Numbered from the stretch's first letter, positions 18,084 to 26,556 are shown. The stretch is DNA of 64,000 bases from an uncultured Lachnospiraceae bacterium (GCA_910584725.1 CAJUBE010000002.1:140588-204587); one strand, 5' to 3'. The notes: generated by a model from the sequence alone, not told the origin. Translations and numbers: made by a program.

Positions 18084-19838
18084 TCATCTTTCGCGGGAAA
18101 TTTTCCCCTCCGCTACCCGGTACACCATATCGCACTTCTCAATGGTCTGCAGCCTGTGCGCGATAATCACAAGCGTCTTTCTCCCGTGCAGCCTGTTGAT
18201 GGAATCCATGATCGCCGCTTCCGTCTCATTGTCCAGCGCGGACGTCGCCTCATCCAGCACAAGCACCTCCGGGTCTTCATAGAGCGCTCTGGCGATACTG
18301 ATCCGCTGTCTCTGACCGCCCGAAATGCGGATACCGCGCTCGCCGATCCCGGTTTCTACACCGTCCGGCAGACTCTTTACGAAGTCATCCAGCGCCGCCT
18401 CCTGCAAAGCGCGCCACACTTTCTCGTCGTCGATCTCCTCCTCCGGCACGCCGAAGGCCACATTCTTGCGGATAGAATCGTCTATCATAAAAATGGTCTG
18501 GGGAATATAGCCGATATTTTTTAGCCACGCCGCATAATGCCCGTTTACGTCTGTGCCGTCCGCCAGAATCCGCCCGCTCTCCATCTGCAGAAGCCCCAGC
18601 AGAATATCCACGATCGTGGTCTTGCCCGCACCCGTGACGCCCACGATACCCACGGAAGAACCGATCGGTATCTCCATAGCCGCATGATCAAAAATATAGG
18701 TTTCCGTGTTCGGATATTTATAAGTGATATCCTCCAGACGGATCAATTTCTCCAACGGCAGTTTTTCCACGCTCTGCCTCTGTTTATAGGCTTCCGCGTC
18801 ATAGGTCACGCTGCCGTCGTGAATCTCCTCCTGCAGATTATCGCTGACCCCCATAAAGAAAGGCTCAAAATAGGAAATGGAAGTCTGATAATTATTGATG
18901 CGGTTTACGCTGGGAAGCAGACGCATGGCCGCCGCCGCCAGGGCCGAAAGCTGCGGCAAAAGCTCTTTCATCTGCGTCCCCTGCCCGATCGTCATGACAA
19001 AATACCCCACCATGCCTGCGATACATACCGTCTCAATCAAAAGTCTCGGGGTCGCGTTAAAGAGATTGTATTTCTGCACGGAACTGACGTAACCGGCGCC
19101 GCATTTTGCGTACTCATTGATAAAATAATTTTCCTTACAGCCGATCTTGATCTCCTTAATGCCCATCACCGACTGCTCGATCCATTTGTAAAGCCCGCTG
19201 TAATAGTCCTGATTGTCCTGCCCGGCTTTAATCATGATAGGCTTTAACACCTTTTTAATCACAAACAGCAGCGCCACCATAAGCGCCGCCACCGTCACAA
19301 TCATCATCGCGTCAGAATAAAGGAAAAGCGCCACCACCAGACAGACAAAAACAATGCACTCGCTGAAAAGCTGCAGACAGCTTAAAATCAGGCCGTACAT
19401 ATTGTTCACGTCCGACGTAATATTGCGCTGAATAACGGACGTGTCCGCATTTAAGTAATATTCGTAGGGCCGCTGCATAAAATTAATCATCATACGCCTG
19501 GAAGTCGCGAACTGATTCGTGTAGACAAACTTAAGCTGCGCCTTCTGCTGGAAGAAAAGATAAATATTCTTTATTACCGTCATTCCCACAAACGAGAGCA
19601 ATAAGAACATGGCAAACTGCGCGTTGCTCTCCATCCCCAGCATCTCGTAAACCGAAGAGAGTAAGCTGCTCTCAGAAACCGCCTCCGGGTCCATCACCAC
19701 AGACACAATGGGCACCAGCATGGAAACGCCCAGACTTTCCAGCACACCGCCGATCAGCATCATAATGATAAGCGCGATCATGGCGCGCTTCTGCTTTCCG
19801 TCCAGCAGGACATTCATTTTCTTTAAAATCTTTACCAT
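18084..19838 (-). CDS. MsbA/PglK-like ABC exporter (permease plus ATPase)
   Basis: 584-aa half transporter of the MsbA/PglK type, fit to flip a lipid-linked oligosaccharide. Six TM helices lie in residues ~15-310. The ATPase domain follows, with Walker A GVTGAGKTTIVD (about 385), signature ISGGQRQRISIARAL, Walker B VLVLDEATSALD and switch AHRLQTIEKCD. I chose ATG 19838, preceded by AGAAGGAA, rather than the in-frame ATG at 19880, whose extra 14 residues lack a ribosome site. It stands between the GT52/Pse genes and gtrA, the place expected for a glycan flippase. Confidence 0.92.
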   Translation of the reverse strand: MVKILKKMNVLLDGKQKRAMIALIIMMLIGGVLESLGVSMLVPIVSVVMDPEAVSESSLLSSVYEMLGMESNAQFAMFLLLSFVGMTVIKNIYLFFQQKAQLKFVYTNQFATSRRMMINFMQRPYEYYLNADTSVIQRNITSDVNNMYGLILSCLQLFSECIVFVCLVVALFLYSDAMMIVTVAALMVALLFVIKKVLKPIMIKAGQDNQDYYSGLYKWIEQSVMGIKEIKIGCKENYFINEYAKCGAGYVSSVQKYNLFNATPRLLIETVCIAGMVGYFVMTIGQGTQMKELLPQLSALAAAAMRLLPSVNRINNYQTSISYFEPFFMGVSDNLQEEIHDGSVTYDAEAYKQRQSVEKLPLEKLIRLEDITYKYPNTETYIFDHAAMEIPIGSSVGIVGVTGAGKTTIVDILLGLLQMESGRILADGTDVNGHYAAWLKNIGYIPQTIFMIDDSIRKNVAFGVPEEEIDDEKVWRALQEAALDDFVKSLPDGVETGIGERGIRISGGQRQRISIARALYEDPEVLVLDEATSALDNETEAAIMDSINRLHGRKTLVIIAHRLQTIEKCDMVYRVAEGKISRER

Positions 19839-20044
19839 TGTCAGGTTCCTTCTAAAGCCGGGCGTCAATTCTGCCCTCATTCATATCCGTTCACCCGGCT
19901 TTACGCCGGACTGTTTCGCGCTTTCTCCTTCTGAGGGAAGCCCGATGCCCCCCTGTCAGGGCTAAACTGCTATCGAGTATACCACAAGTGCGCACGCTGC
20001 GCAAATTTACCGCGCGCCTCCCGATGATCCCGCCTTCTAAATCA

Positions 20045-20105
20045 TTACAATTCACGCCCACGCCAGATTCCGCATCCATTTACGATAATTCCGTGTGAAA
20101 GTAAC
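20045..20105 (-). repeat. Dispersed ~62-bp imperfect palindromic repeat, copy 1
   Basis: A 61-bp element ending one base before the stop codon of the GT52 gene. Its reverse complement matches 62137-62199 over the whole length, with about a dozen mismatches, including the core ATCGTAAAT-GATGCG and the ends GTTAC...GTGAATTGTAA. The ends are inverted repeats (TTACAATTCAC against GTGTGAAAGTAA), so it could fold into a long hairpin. It is intergenic and non-coding. Confidence 0.75.
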
Positions 20106-20106
20106 T

Positions 20107-21177
20107 CTAAATCTCCTCATTCTGCCGATGCAGCTTCGGGTCTTCGTACTTGTCCATAAAATCTTCGCCCAGATAGACAATTTCTTCTGCAAAGCGAATG
20201 TTGCGCACCACCGTAAAGACGGAAATTACCCGGCGGAAAGTCAGTCCTTCTATAAAATTCAACACTTCCATCGGAAATTTCCGGTCAAGCACGATATGCT
20301 CCGAAAACTTTTCTTCATAATTTAAAAGGTCTCTCGGATGGGGCTTAATCAGAATCACCGACTCCGACTCGTCTATTTGACCATACAAGTCAATGCAGTC
20401 ATGAAAAATTCGCTCCCGCACCGAAAGCTCACACAGCGGCTCCGTCAAAAGAAGAACGTTGTCCTTACCCGTGGCAAGCTTTTCTTCTATTTCCCCTATA
20501 TTCGCGATAAACAGCCGCACCAGAAGTTCCTTGTCCTCCTTCGCGAGCGCATCCGCCAACTCCTGTCTTGATTTTTCAATATATTTCGGGCAGGGATAGG
20601 GCAGGACGGAAATGTCATTGACCTCCATATCCAGACAATATTTTCCCCATCCGTTCTGAATAAAAATAAGATTAAGGGAAGCGAGAAACGCTTTCAATTT
20701 AAAGTGTCCCCTGTTGTCGTAGCGGGCGGTATCGTAAGTGCTGATACAGTCCAGCCCATCCTCCAGCGCGTGATAATGTATTTTCTTATAGCTTAAATAG
20801 TAACCGATCGGGTCGGAATCGCAGAAGACGTAAACATCTTTATATTCTTTAAAGTCCACCGGCACATAAGGCTCCTGCGCCTTCCCAAGAAGCTTCGTGT
20901 AGCGGATGCGGGTCAATAAATTTAAGAAAAGATTACCCCTGTCCACATGATACTTCATAATCTCCGGGAAACTGACATCCTCCTTCTCCTCGAACATGTA
21001 CACCGCCTCGAAGAGCCCGCAGCCTAAAGCCCGCTCCTTTAAATCCCCGAAATCGTTGGACATGGTGCTCATGACAAGGGTCGCATTCCCCCGCTTCTCC
21101 CGTTCCAGATTCAGTTCCTTCAAACATGCCACATACACGTGATAGTATGTGTGGCAGACATAAATCCTATCTTTCAT
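20107..21177 (-). CDS. GT52-type glycosyltransferase (sialyltransferase-like)
   Basis: 356-aa glycosyltransferase resembling family GT52 (bacterial sialyltransferases such as Lst). Seen: IYVCHTYYHVYVACL at the N-terminus, YHALEDGLDCI near residue 145 (conserved EDG) and ILIKPHPRDLLNY near residue 280 (KPHP, typical of the CMP-sugar-binding half). With pseI and pseF in the same operon the natural donor would be CMP-pseudaminic acid; that is inference. I chose ATG 21177, since AGGA lies eight bases upstream while the ATG at 21183 has no spacing. It overlaps the ATP-grasp gene by 11 bases. Confidence 0.82.
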   Translation of the reverse strand: MKDRIYVCHTYYHVYVACLKELNLEREKRGNATLVMSTMSNDFGDLKERALGCGLFEAVYMFEEKEDVSFPEIMKYHVDRGNLFLNLLTRIRYTKLLGKAQEPYVPVDFKEYKDVYVFCDSDPIGYYLSYKKIHYHALEDGLDCISTYDTARYDNRGHFKLKAFLASLNLIFIQNGWGKYCLDMEVNDISVLPYPCPKYIEKSRQELADALAKEDKELLVRLFIANIGEIEEKLATGKDNVLLLTEPLCELSVRERIFHDCIDLYGQIDESESVILIKPHPRDLLNYEEKFSEHIVLDRKFPMEVLNFIEGLTFRRVISVFTVVRNIRFAEEIVYLGEDFMDKYEDPKLHRQNEEI

Positions 21178-22579
21178 TGGCATTTCCTGTCTTCAACATC
21201 ATTTCCGTTTCCACCCGAATCTGTGCCATCACCCGTTTCCCCAGCTCCATGGCCTGTTCCGGTGTCTCTCCCGTGGTGATCACATGCCCCAGTCTGTCAT
21301 TGCTTGAACGCGTCCCCTGCACACAGTCGCCGGGCTTTTTGTAGAGGCTGATCTCCTCCACACCCTCCAGTCCGTAAAGGTCATCCGGCACGGCGATCCG
21401 GGTAATCACGCTTGGCTCGTTGCTCACGGAAATGAAATGGATCGCCGCGCCGCGCTTCCACTTCGGGGTAAGGTCAGGCACTTCCCCTGTCGCCAAAAGC
21501 ACCGATGCCCCTACCATATCAATGCCCGTCGAGAGCGGTACAAGTCTGGAAGTAATGAAATCGCCGCCCAGCCTCGCCGCCAATTCCACGATCTTCGGCC
21601 CATCCTCCGTCACCTTGATCTCCACATGGGCGGGCGCGTTTTCAATGCCGATCGCCCTGACCGCCTGCGCCGCCACTTTCCGAATCTGCTCCTGCGTTTT
21701 CTCATCAAGCCTGCTCGGCTCACAGTGTGCCAACTCCACAAAATAGGGCGGCGGCGTGATAAACTTGTCCGTGATCGTGAGAATATGCGGCTCGCCCCCT
21801 ATCACCATGATCTCCACGCTGACCTCCGGGCCGTGCATGTATTCCTCCACCATCACCGTGCCATTTCGGGCGTTTTCCCTGCTGTAGTGGTATATCTCTT
21901 CTTTTATCACGCCAAGCTTTTCCGCATATGACAGAACTCTCTTTACCTGATTTTGGGGGAGCTGCTTATGACCCGTCGCTTCTATCAGCATCCCCTTATC
22001 ATCCTGCAGTTCACTTTTCACCCCGGAAGACATTTTTTCACAGCCTGCCCCATCTTCGTTCATTCCAAAAAGTAGGAAATCGGAACGTCCCGCCTCCAGA
22101 AGCACCACTCCCCGGCTCCCGGCATTGTCCGCAGGCTTCACGATACAATCCCCTTCCAGCTTGTCCACCGCCTCCGAAAACGCCTCATAATCCGTGACCG
22201 CATAGTATTCCGGTATCGGCACGCCGCATCGTTTCAAACGGTCTCTCATTTTGCTTTTTATGGTGGCACAGAGCGCGTTCTCGTAGGACAGATCCGGCCG
22301 CTTCCCCAGCTTTTCGTTGACGTAAGCCGCCGTCCGCACAGGGCCGTCGCTGGTGGAAGTGATCACCACGTCGGGCTGATAAATCAGCGCCTGCCGGTAG
22401 ACCTCTTCCTGATCTAAGGTGCTCACCACCAGCTTTACATCCGCCAGCGCAAATCCCACCGCATTCTCGTCATAATCCACCAGAATAATCTGATACCCAA
22501 GCTCTTTCGCCTTTTTTATGGCGGGAACCTGCAACGCGCTCGCGCCTAAAATCATCATTTTTTTTTGTTTTTCTTCCAC
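21167..22579 (-). CDS. ATP-grasp ligase, carbamoyl-phosphate-synthase-like
   Basis: 470-aa ATP-grasp enzyme. An N-terminal Rossmann part (MMILGASALQVPAIKKAKELG) precedes VKPADNAGSRGVVLL (nucleotide-binding loop), NGTVMVEEYMHGPEVSVEI and KIVELAARLGGDF (metal/ATP site). Such ligases join a carboxylate to an amine; here it probably couples an amino acid or small acid to a sugar or its precursor. A ~65-residue insertion separates the GSRG loop from the EEYM strand. I chose GTG 22579, preceded by GGAG nine bases upstream; ATG 22558 is the alternative, and earlier in-frame ATGs lie in a repeat. A run of nine A precedes ATG 22558. Confidence 0.8.
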   Translation of the reverse strand: MEEKQKKMMILGASALQVPAIKKAKELGYQIILVDYDENAVGFALADVKLVVSTLDQEEVYRQALIYQPDVVITSTSDGPVRTAAYVNEKLGKRPDLSYENALCATIKSKMRDRLKRCGVPIPEYYAVTDYEAFSEAVDKLEGDCIVKPADNAGSRGVVLLEAGRSDFLLFGMNEDGAGCEKMSSGVKSELQDDKGMLIEATGHKQLPQNQVKRVLSYAEKLGVIKEEIYHYSRENARNGTVMVEEYMHGPEVSVEIMVIGGEPHILTITDKFITPPPYFVELAHCEPSRLDEKTQEQIRKVAAQAVRAIGIENAPAHVEIKVTEDGPKIVELAARLGGDFITSRLVPLSTGIDMVGASVLLATGEVPDLTPKWKRGAAIHFISVSNEPSVITRIAVPDDLYGLEGVEEISLYKKPGDCVQGTRSSNDRLGHVITTGETPEQAMELGKRVMAQIRVETEMMLKTGNANER

Positions 22580-22610
22580 TTCGCTTTTCTCCGTCAAAGC
22601 ATATTTCCCA

Positions 22611-22728
22611 TGCGGAGAATGCCGCATTTCAGGCATTCTCCCGCGTGAAACGGAGTTGCAACGCAACTCCTAGAACTTCTTCGCGAAACAGCCTTTGCTG
22701 TGAGCGATTAGAAGTTCTTCTCACGCTA
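22611..22728. repeat. Composite palindromic repeat, copy 1
   Basis: 118-bp element between pseI and the ATP-grasp gene; it includes the pseI stop codon. Three stem-loops can be drawn: GGAGAATGCC/GGCATTCTCC (10 bp), GGAGTTGC/GCAACTCC (8 bp, absent from copy 2) and ACAGC/GCTGT. It ends in AGAAGTTCTTCTCACGCTA, shared with copy 2 at 23822-23921. Confidence 0.75.
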
Positions 22729-23781
22729 CTCCACAAACTTCCAGTCCATCGGCGTCCCTCTGGAAATATCGCAGCGCGCCTTTTTGCCCAACAGTTCCTC
22801 ATAATACATCGGCGCCATGCCAAAAGCCGGACGGATAGAACGCAGATTTTTTTCCGTGAAAGCCTCTCCCTTTTTGATATCTTCCGTAATAAAGAGGGAC
22901 CGCCCCTCCTCCCGGCTTCTCTCCTGCTTTTCGGTCAGTTTGTAAGTCACCCTGCCGAGCGCTTTCTCAACAATGCGGATTTCGTCCACCATCTGCTTAA
23001 ACTCCGCTGGCTCCATGGAAAAGGCTCCGTCCGGCCCGCCGTCCGCCCTTGAAAGTGTGAAATGCTTCTCCACCATCCGCGCGCCGAGCGCAACTGAGGC
23101 AACGGCCACAGCAGAACCCATACTGTGGTCGGAAAGCCCCGTCAGACAATCAAACGTCTCCGCCATATGAGGAATCACCCTGACATTCATATCCTCGTAG
23201 GGCGTTGGATAAGTAGCCGTGCATTTCAGAAGTATAATCTGCTCATTCCCTTCCTCCCTGCACGTTTTCACCGCCCTCTCAATATCCTCCAGATAGGCAA
23301 GTCCCGTAGCCATGATAACAGGCTTTCCCAGTCTTGCAACCTTACGAATCAGGGGAATATCCCAAATTTCAGGCGAAGCGATCTTGTAGGCCGGCATGTT
23401 CATCTCCTCCATAAAATCCACCGCCGTGAAATCAAAAGGAGCGGAAAAGCAGTCCATTCCCAAATCGTTGGCCAGCTTCATCAGCTTCGGCTGCCATTCC
23501 CAGGGCGTATACGCTTCCTGGAATAATTCATAGCAGGTCATGCCGTCCCAGATCGTTCCCTGCTTGATCCGAAAGTATTCGTTATCGCAGTCCATCGTTA
23601 TGGTGTCCGCCGTGTAAGTCTGCAGCTTCACCGCATCCGCGCCCGCTTCCTTTGCCGCCCGTATAATGGCCTCTGCCCTGTCGTAGTCCTGCAGATGGTT
23701 TGCCGACATTTCCGCCACGATGTAAGTCGGCTCGCCTTCCCCGATCAGACGACTGCCTATTTTTATTTTATCCTGTTTCAT
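22726..23781 (-). CDS. pseI: Pseudaminic acid synthase
   Basis: 351-aa NeuB-family synthase condensing phosphoenolpyruvate with a 2,4-diacetamido-2,4,6-trideoxy-hexose. The PseI subtype is indicated by YIVAEMSANH rather than the AEAGVNHNG of NeuB, by KCTATYPTPYEDMNVR, by GLSDHSMG, and by EKHFTLSRADGGPDGAFS. A C-terminal SAF-like domain starts near RSLFITEDIKKGE (about 290). ATG 23781 has GGAGG six bases upstream; the ATG at 23793 overlaps that site. It is part of the operon with pseF upstream and the ATP-grasp and GT52 genes downstream. Confidence 0.93.
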   Translation of the reverse strand: MKQDKIKIGSRLIGEGEPTYIVAEMSANHLQDYDRAEAIIRAAKEAGADAVKLQTYTADTITMDCDNEYFRIKQGTIWDGMTCYELFQEAYTPWEWQPKLMKLANDLGMDCFSAPFDFTAVDFMEEMNMPAYKIASPEIWDIPLIRKVARLGKPVIMATGLAYLEDIERAVKTCREEGNEQIILLKCTATYPTPYEDMNVRVIPHMAETFDCLTGLSDHSMGSAVAVASVALGARMVEKHFTLSRADGGPDGAFSMEPAEFKQMVDEIRIVEKALGRVTYKLTEKQERSREEGRSLFITEDIKKGEAFTEKNLRSIRPAFGMAPMYYEELLGKKARCDISRGTPMDWKFVE

Positions 23782-23793
23782 ACTAACCTCCAT

Positions 23794-23812
23794 GATTCCG
23801 CTCTGCGGAATC
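23794..23812 (-). promoter_or_regulatory. Stem-loop in the pseI leader
   Basis: GATTCCGC and GCGGAATC form a perfect 8-bp stem with a 3-base loop, ending directly before the GGAGG ribosome site of pseI. A hairpin this close to the site could modulate pseI translation. No ligand or trans factor is suggested by the sequence. Confidence 0.4.
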
Positions 23813-23821
23813 TCAAATCAA

Positions 23822-23921
23822 TGCGGAGAATGCCGTATTTCAGGCATTCTCCTGCGTGAGACTTAGAGCTTCTTAGCGAGGCAGCCTCTGCTGCCGAGCT
23901 TTAGAAGTTCTTCTCACGCTA
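23822..23921. repeat. Composite palindromic repeat, copy 2
   Basis: 100-bp element between pseF and pseI, alignable with 22611-22728. The first hairpin (GGAGAATGCC/GGCATTCTCC) is identical. The last hairpin is GGCAGC/GCTGCC here versus ACAGC/GCTGT in copy 1, with both arms changed together. The middle hairpin of copy 1 is absent. Confidence 0.75.
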
Positions 23922-24094
23922 TGTTCCTCTTCTTTTCCAAACACAACCCACACTCATTGCACAGCGTAGTCTGCCTTTAATCCTTGCCCATATTTTATCT
24001 ATCTGCCTCTTCGCCTGACACCGGCGTACTGCCTGTCCGAACGTCCGCCGTAGCAATTCCCATCCGCAGCTATAGCATTTAGTCAGCCGTCTGC
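23922..24094. other. Gap between repeat copy 2 and pseF, no gene seen
   Basis: With the repeat, the pseF-pseI gap is about 310 bases. This part has no hairpin or promoter I can defend. One minus-strand frame stays open for ~55 codons but lacks a start, a ribosome site and family-like composition. Confidence 0.5.
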
Positions 24095-24802
24095 CTACTC
24101 AAAATTTTCCCGCATCATCCGGAATTTCATCTCCGCCAGCGCCAAATCGGACGGATTGTCAATATCCTGCACCTCCGTCTCCGGCACGATAATAGGAAGA
24201 TACCCGTCCGGCAGATCGCCCCCGCAGGCCAGATACCGCTTCACATGATAACAGTAAAACTGCCCGCTGTCATGGTACACCGGTTCCAGATCCTGCGACC
24301 GTTTCATGGCGTTTTCCGGATAGCAGTACACAAGTTTTCCGTCCCGGATCGCCATGCCCCGCTGGGGCGGAAACGAGTAACGCACCACCGGCATCACCCC
24401 CGAAGCGTCCCGCTCCACCAGAAGTTCCATTGCCTCTCTCAGCTTCCCCGCCGTCACAAAGGGAGCCGTCGGATAAATACATGCCATATAGTCGAACATC
24501 TCGCCCCGCTCCTCGTAAGTCCGAAGCACTTCCATCAGCACATCGTCCGTGGTGGCAAAGTCCCCCGACGTCTCCTCGCTTCTCATAAAGGGAACCGCCG
24601 CTCCCGCATCCCGCGCAATCCGTGCGATCTCCTCATCGTCGGTGGAGACCATGACCTCACGAAATATGTCCGATTGCAGCGCCGCTTCAATGCCGTATAC
24701 CAGCATTGGCTTCCCCATAAACTCCCTGATATTTTTCCCCGGAATGCGCTTGCTGCCGCCCCGGGCTGTGATGATCGCCACCGCGTTTAATTCCGCTCCC
24801 AT
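24095..24802 (-). CDS. pseF: Pseudaminic acid cytidylyltransferase
   Basis: 235-aa CMP-nonulosonate synthetase that activates pseudaminic acid with CTP. Seen: AIITARGGSKRIPGKNI (nucleotide-binding loop, residues ~8-24), VSTDDEEIA, YPTAPF and the PseF-type stretch YPENAMKRSQDLEPVYHD followed by SGQFY. ATG 24802 is preceded by a weak GAGAG site. It appears to be the first gene of the Pse operon, after a hairpin at 24846-24872. Confidence 0.93.
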   Translation of the reverse strand: MGAELNAVAIITARGGSKRIPGKNIREFMGKPMLVYGIEAALQSDIFREVMVSTDDEEIARIARDAGAAVPFMRSEETSGDFATTDDVLMEVLRTYEERGEMFDYMACIYPTAPFVTAGKLREAMELLVERDASGVMPVVRYSFPPQRGMAIRDGKLVYCYPENAMKRSQDLEPVYHDSGQFYCYHVKRYLACGGDLPDGYLPIIVPETEVQDIDNPSDLALAEMKFRMMRENFE

Positions 24803-24845
24803 TTCGCACTCTCTTTCCTTGTATACAATATCGGCATCTTAATTC

Positions 24846-24872
24846 GCAGCGAAAATGTCGTTTTCGCGCTGC
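24846..24872. terminator. Hairpin between the AAA-ATPase gene and pseF
   Basis: GCGAAAA (24849-24855) and TTTTCGC (24861-24867) pair around TGTCG, and flanking GCAGC/GCTGC extends the stem with a small bulge. It lies directly after the stop of the AAA-ATPase gene, so a terminator or attenuator is likely. It lacks a classical U run, hence the low confidence. Confidence 0.4.
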
Positions 24873-26543
24873 TCACACGACGCCCTCCACGATTGTCTTG
24901 TCGCCCGCTTCTATTCTCTTTACTCCAATTTCCTTGTTCTTATTGAAATTGAAGCTCAGCATATAACCCTTGTCTTTATGATAATAGTCAAGATAGTCGG
25001 TAAGCTGCTTTTCTCCCCTCTCATTATACTCGTTCCCATGCCAGATTTTTAACTCTAAAATAAACTGCTCGCCCTTATAATCCACAATGACATCCGTCCG
25101 CCTCTCATCCCGCGTCTCGGCCTCGATGTAATAATTCCCTGTGCCGTTTATGATCGGTTTTAAATAGATGAGGAAAATCTTCCGCCCCTGTTTTTCGATG
25201 AATCTCTCATCCTTATCGCCGCAGATTTCTGTAAAATATTCCACAAACTTTTTGAGAACAAGCTCCATGTCGAGCATTCCGTCTCTGATAAAACCAATCC
25301 TGTCGCTGCCGCCCCGGGCGTAGACATCGCCTCTCGATTCCTCCGCCATAAACAGATTGAGCAGACACATTTCAAACATCCTGTTGGCTATTGTCACATG
25401 ACCGTTTTCCTCTTTCAGATACCCAAACATAAGCCCAAGATTTATGGCCTTTTGCTCAGGGCTAAACGTTATTTTTCTCCCGCGGTATATGATGTCTTCT
25501 ATCATGTCTCGAAGGTCTTTATAAATATCAAGCTGCTTAACAAGACTTTCAAACAACGGTGAGCTTTCTTTCAGTATTATTTCTACCGCCTTCGCCACGC
25601 CGTCCTTTGACCACGCGGACGCCGCATCTCCAAATGCGTCATCCTCGGGAAGCTCCTCATCAATGCATTTGCATATGGAAGAAACAAGCACCGGATATCC
25701 CGAAGTATACTGATAAATTTCATCCGCCATCGCAGGGATATCCATACCCGTATGCTTATCATCCTCATATTCCGCCAGCATGGACGATATCTGTTTCACC
25801 GAAAAGCTCATGTCAATATTAAATTTGGCCGCCAAATCAAATTGCACATGTGCAATTTGATTCCGCGAGCAGTCGTTAAATGAGGGCTTGTCCTCATTTC
25901 CCTCGTTGTCTTCGCGAGCATTCCATGGACTGTTATACTGATGCTCCGAATCCGGGCGAAACTTCAGCTTCAAATTTTTGATATCGTATACGCCCGCAAG
26001 AATCACCGAATGAAAAATCGGCGTATCTTCCCGATTTAAATAATACCCCCTAAGCTTTGCCAGAAAATCAATAAACACCTGATTGTTTGACGCGCTGTCC
26101 ACCTCATCGATCATCAGGACAATCGGTTTTTTACTGCTTCCGCACACTCTGCTGAGAACCGCGAACATTTCCTTTAAACCATATTCTTTCTCCTCGGCAA
26201 GCTCTTTTAACGGCTTTAACAGTTCATCCTCGTCACTAATGCCCCTAATTTCACACTCCCTGATGAACACATCCAGAAAAGCAGACGAAAACCTTGCCTC
26301 ATTCGCAAAATCCTCGGTTCCAAGCATCTGAAAATCAAGGGAGATAACGATGTACTCCTCCGATAAATATTTCTCCAACGCTTTCAGTGTTGTCGTCTTG
26401 CCGTACTGACGCCCCCTGTTGATGACAAAGTAGCTGCCATAATCAACAAAATTTTGCTTAATCTTTTTCAGCCTGTCATCAAGCCTTACCATGTAATGTC
26501 TCTGTGGACTGCAGGAACCTGTCACGTTGAATCTGCGTTTCAT
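24873..26543 (-). CDS. AAA-ATPase-like / PD-(D/E)XK protein, copy 1, with palindromic insertion
   Basis: 556-aa protein of the AAA-ATPase-like (PF09820) plus PD-(D/E)XK (PF08011) architecture, which is expanded in Lachnospiraceae. Walker A is GRQYGKTTTL (about 45-54), Walker B is IVLMIDEVDSA (about 142), and the nuclease-like core is DERRTDVIVDYKGEQFILELK near residue 490. It is a close paralogue of 60352-61944. It has ~28 extra codons after NSPWN (about residue 230-258), encoded by two inverted repeats at 25835-25899. GGAGG precedes ATG 26543. It lies 13 bases after the Rpn gene and shares its promoter. Family role unknown; a link to mobile-element control is speculative. Confidence 0.9.
   Translation of the reverse strand: MKRRFNVTGSCSPQRHYMVRLDDRLKKIKQNFVDYGSYFVINRGRQYGKTTTLKALEKYLSEEYIVISLDFQMLGTEDFANEARFSSAFLDVFIRECEIRGISDEDELLKPLKELAEEKEYGLKEMFAVLSRVCGSSKKPIVLMIDEVDSASNNQVFIDFLAKLRGYYLNREDTPIFHSVILAGVYDIKNLKLKFRPDSEHQYNSPWNAREDNEGNEDKPSFNDCSRNQIAHVQFDLAAKFNIDMSFSVKQISSMLAEYEDDKHTGMDIPAMADEIYQYTSGYPVLVSSICKCIDEELPEDDAFGDAASAWSKDGVAKAVEIILKESSPLFESLVKQLDIYKDLRDMIEDIIYRGRKITFSPEQKAINLGLMFGYLKEENGHVTIANRMFEMCLLNLFMAEESRGDVYARGGSDRIGFIRDGMLDMELVLKKFVEYFTEICGDKDERFIEKQGRKIFLIYLKPIINGTGNYYIEAETRDERRTDVIVDYKGEQFILELKIWHGNEYNERGEKQLTDYLDYYHKDKGYMLSFNFNKNKEIGVKRIEAGDKTIVEGVV
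25833..25920. repeat. Palindromic element inserted in frame in an ATPase gene
   Basis: A ~84-bp segment absent from the paralogue at 60352. It contains a perfect 28-bp palindrome (25835-25862, centre GCACATGTGC) and an 8-bp hairpin AAATGAGG/CCTCATTT with a 6-base loop (25878-25899). CGCGAGCA occurs both at 25864-25871 and at 25913-25920. The reading frame stays open through it. Confidence 0.75.
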
Positions 26544-26556
26544 ACCGTTACCTCCG

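Noticed and set aside
23922..24094. Short open frame between repeat copy 2 and pseF
   Set aside because: About 55 codons with no start, no ribosome site and an Arg/Cys/Trp-rich composition unlike real genes here.
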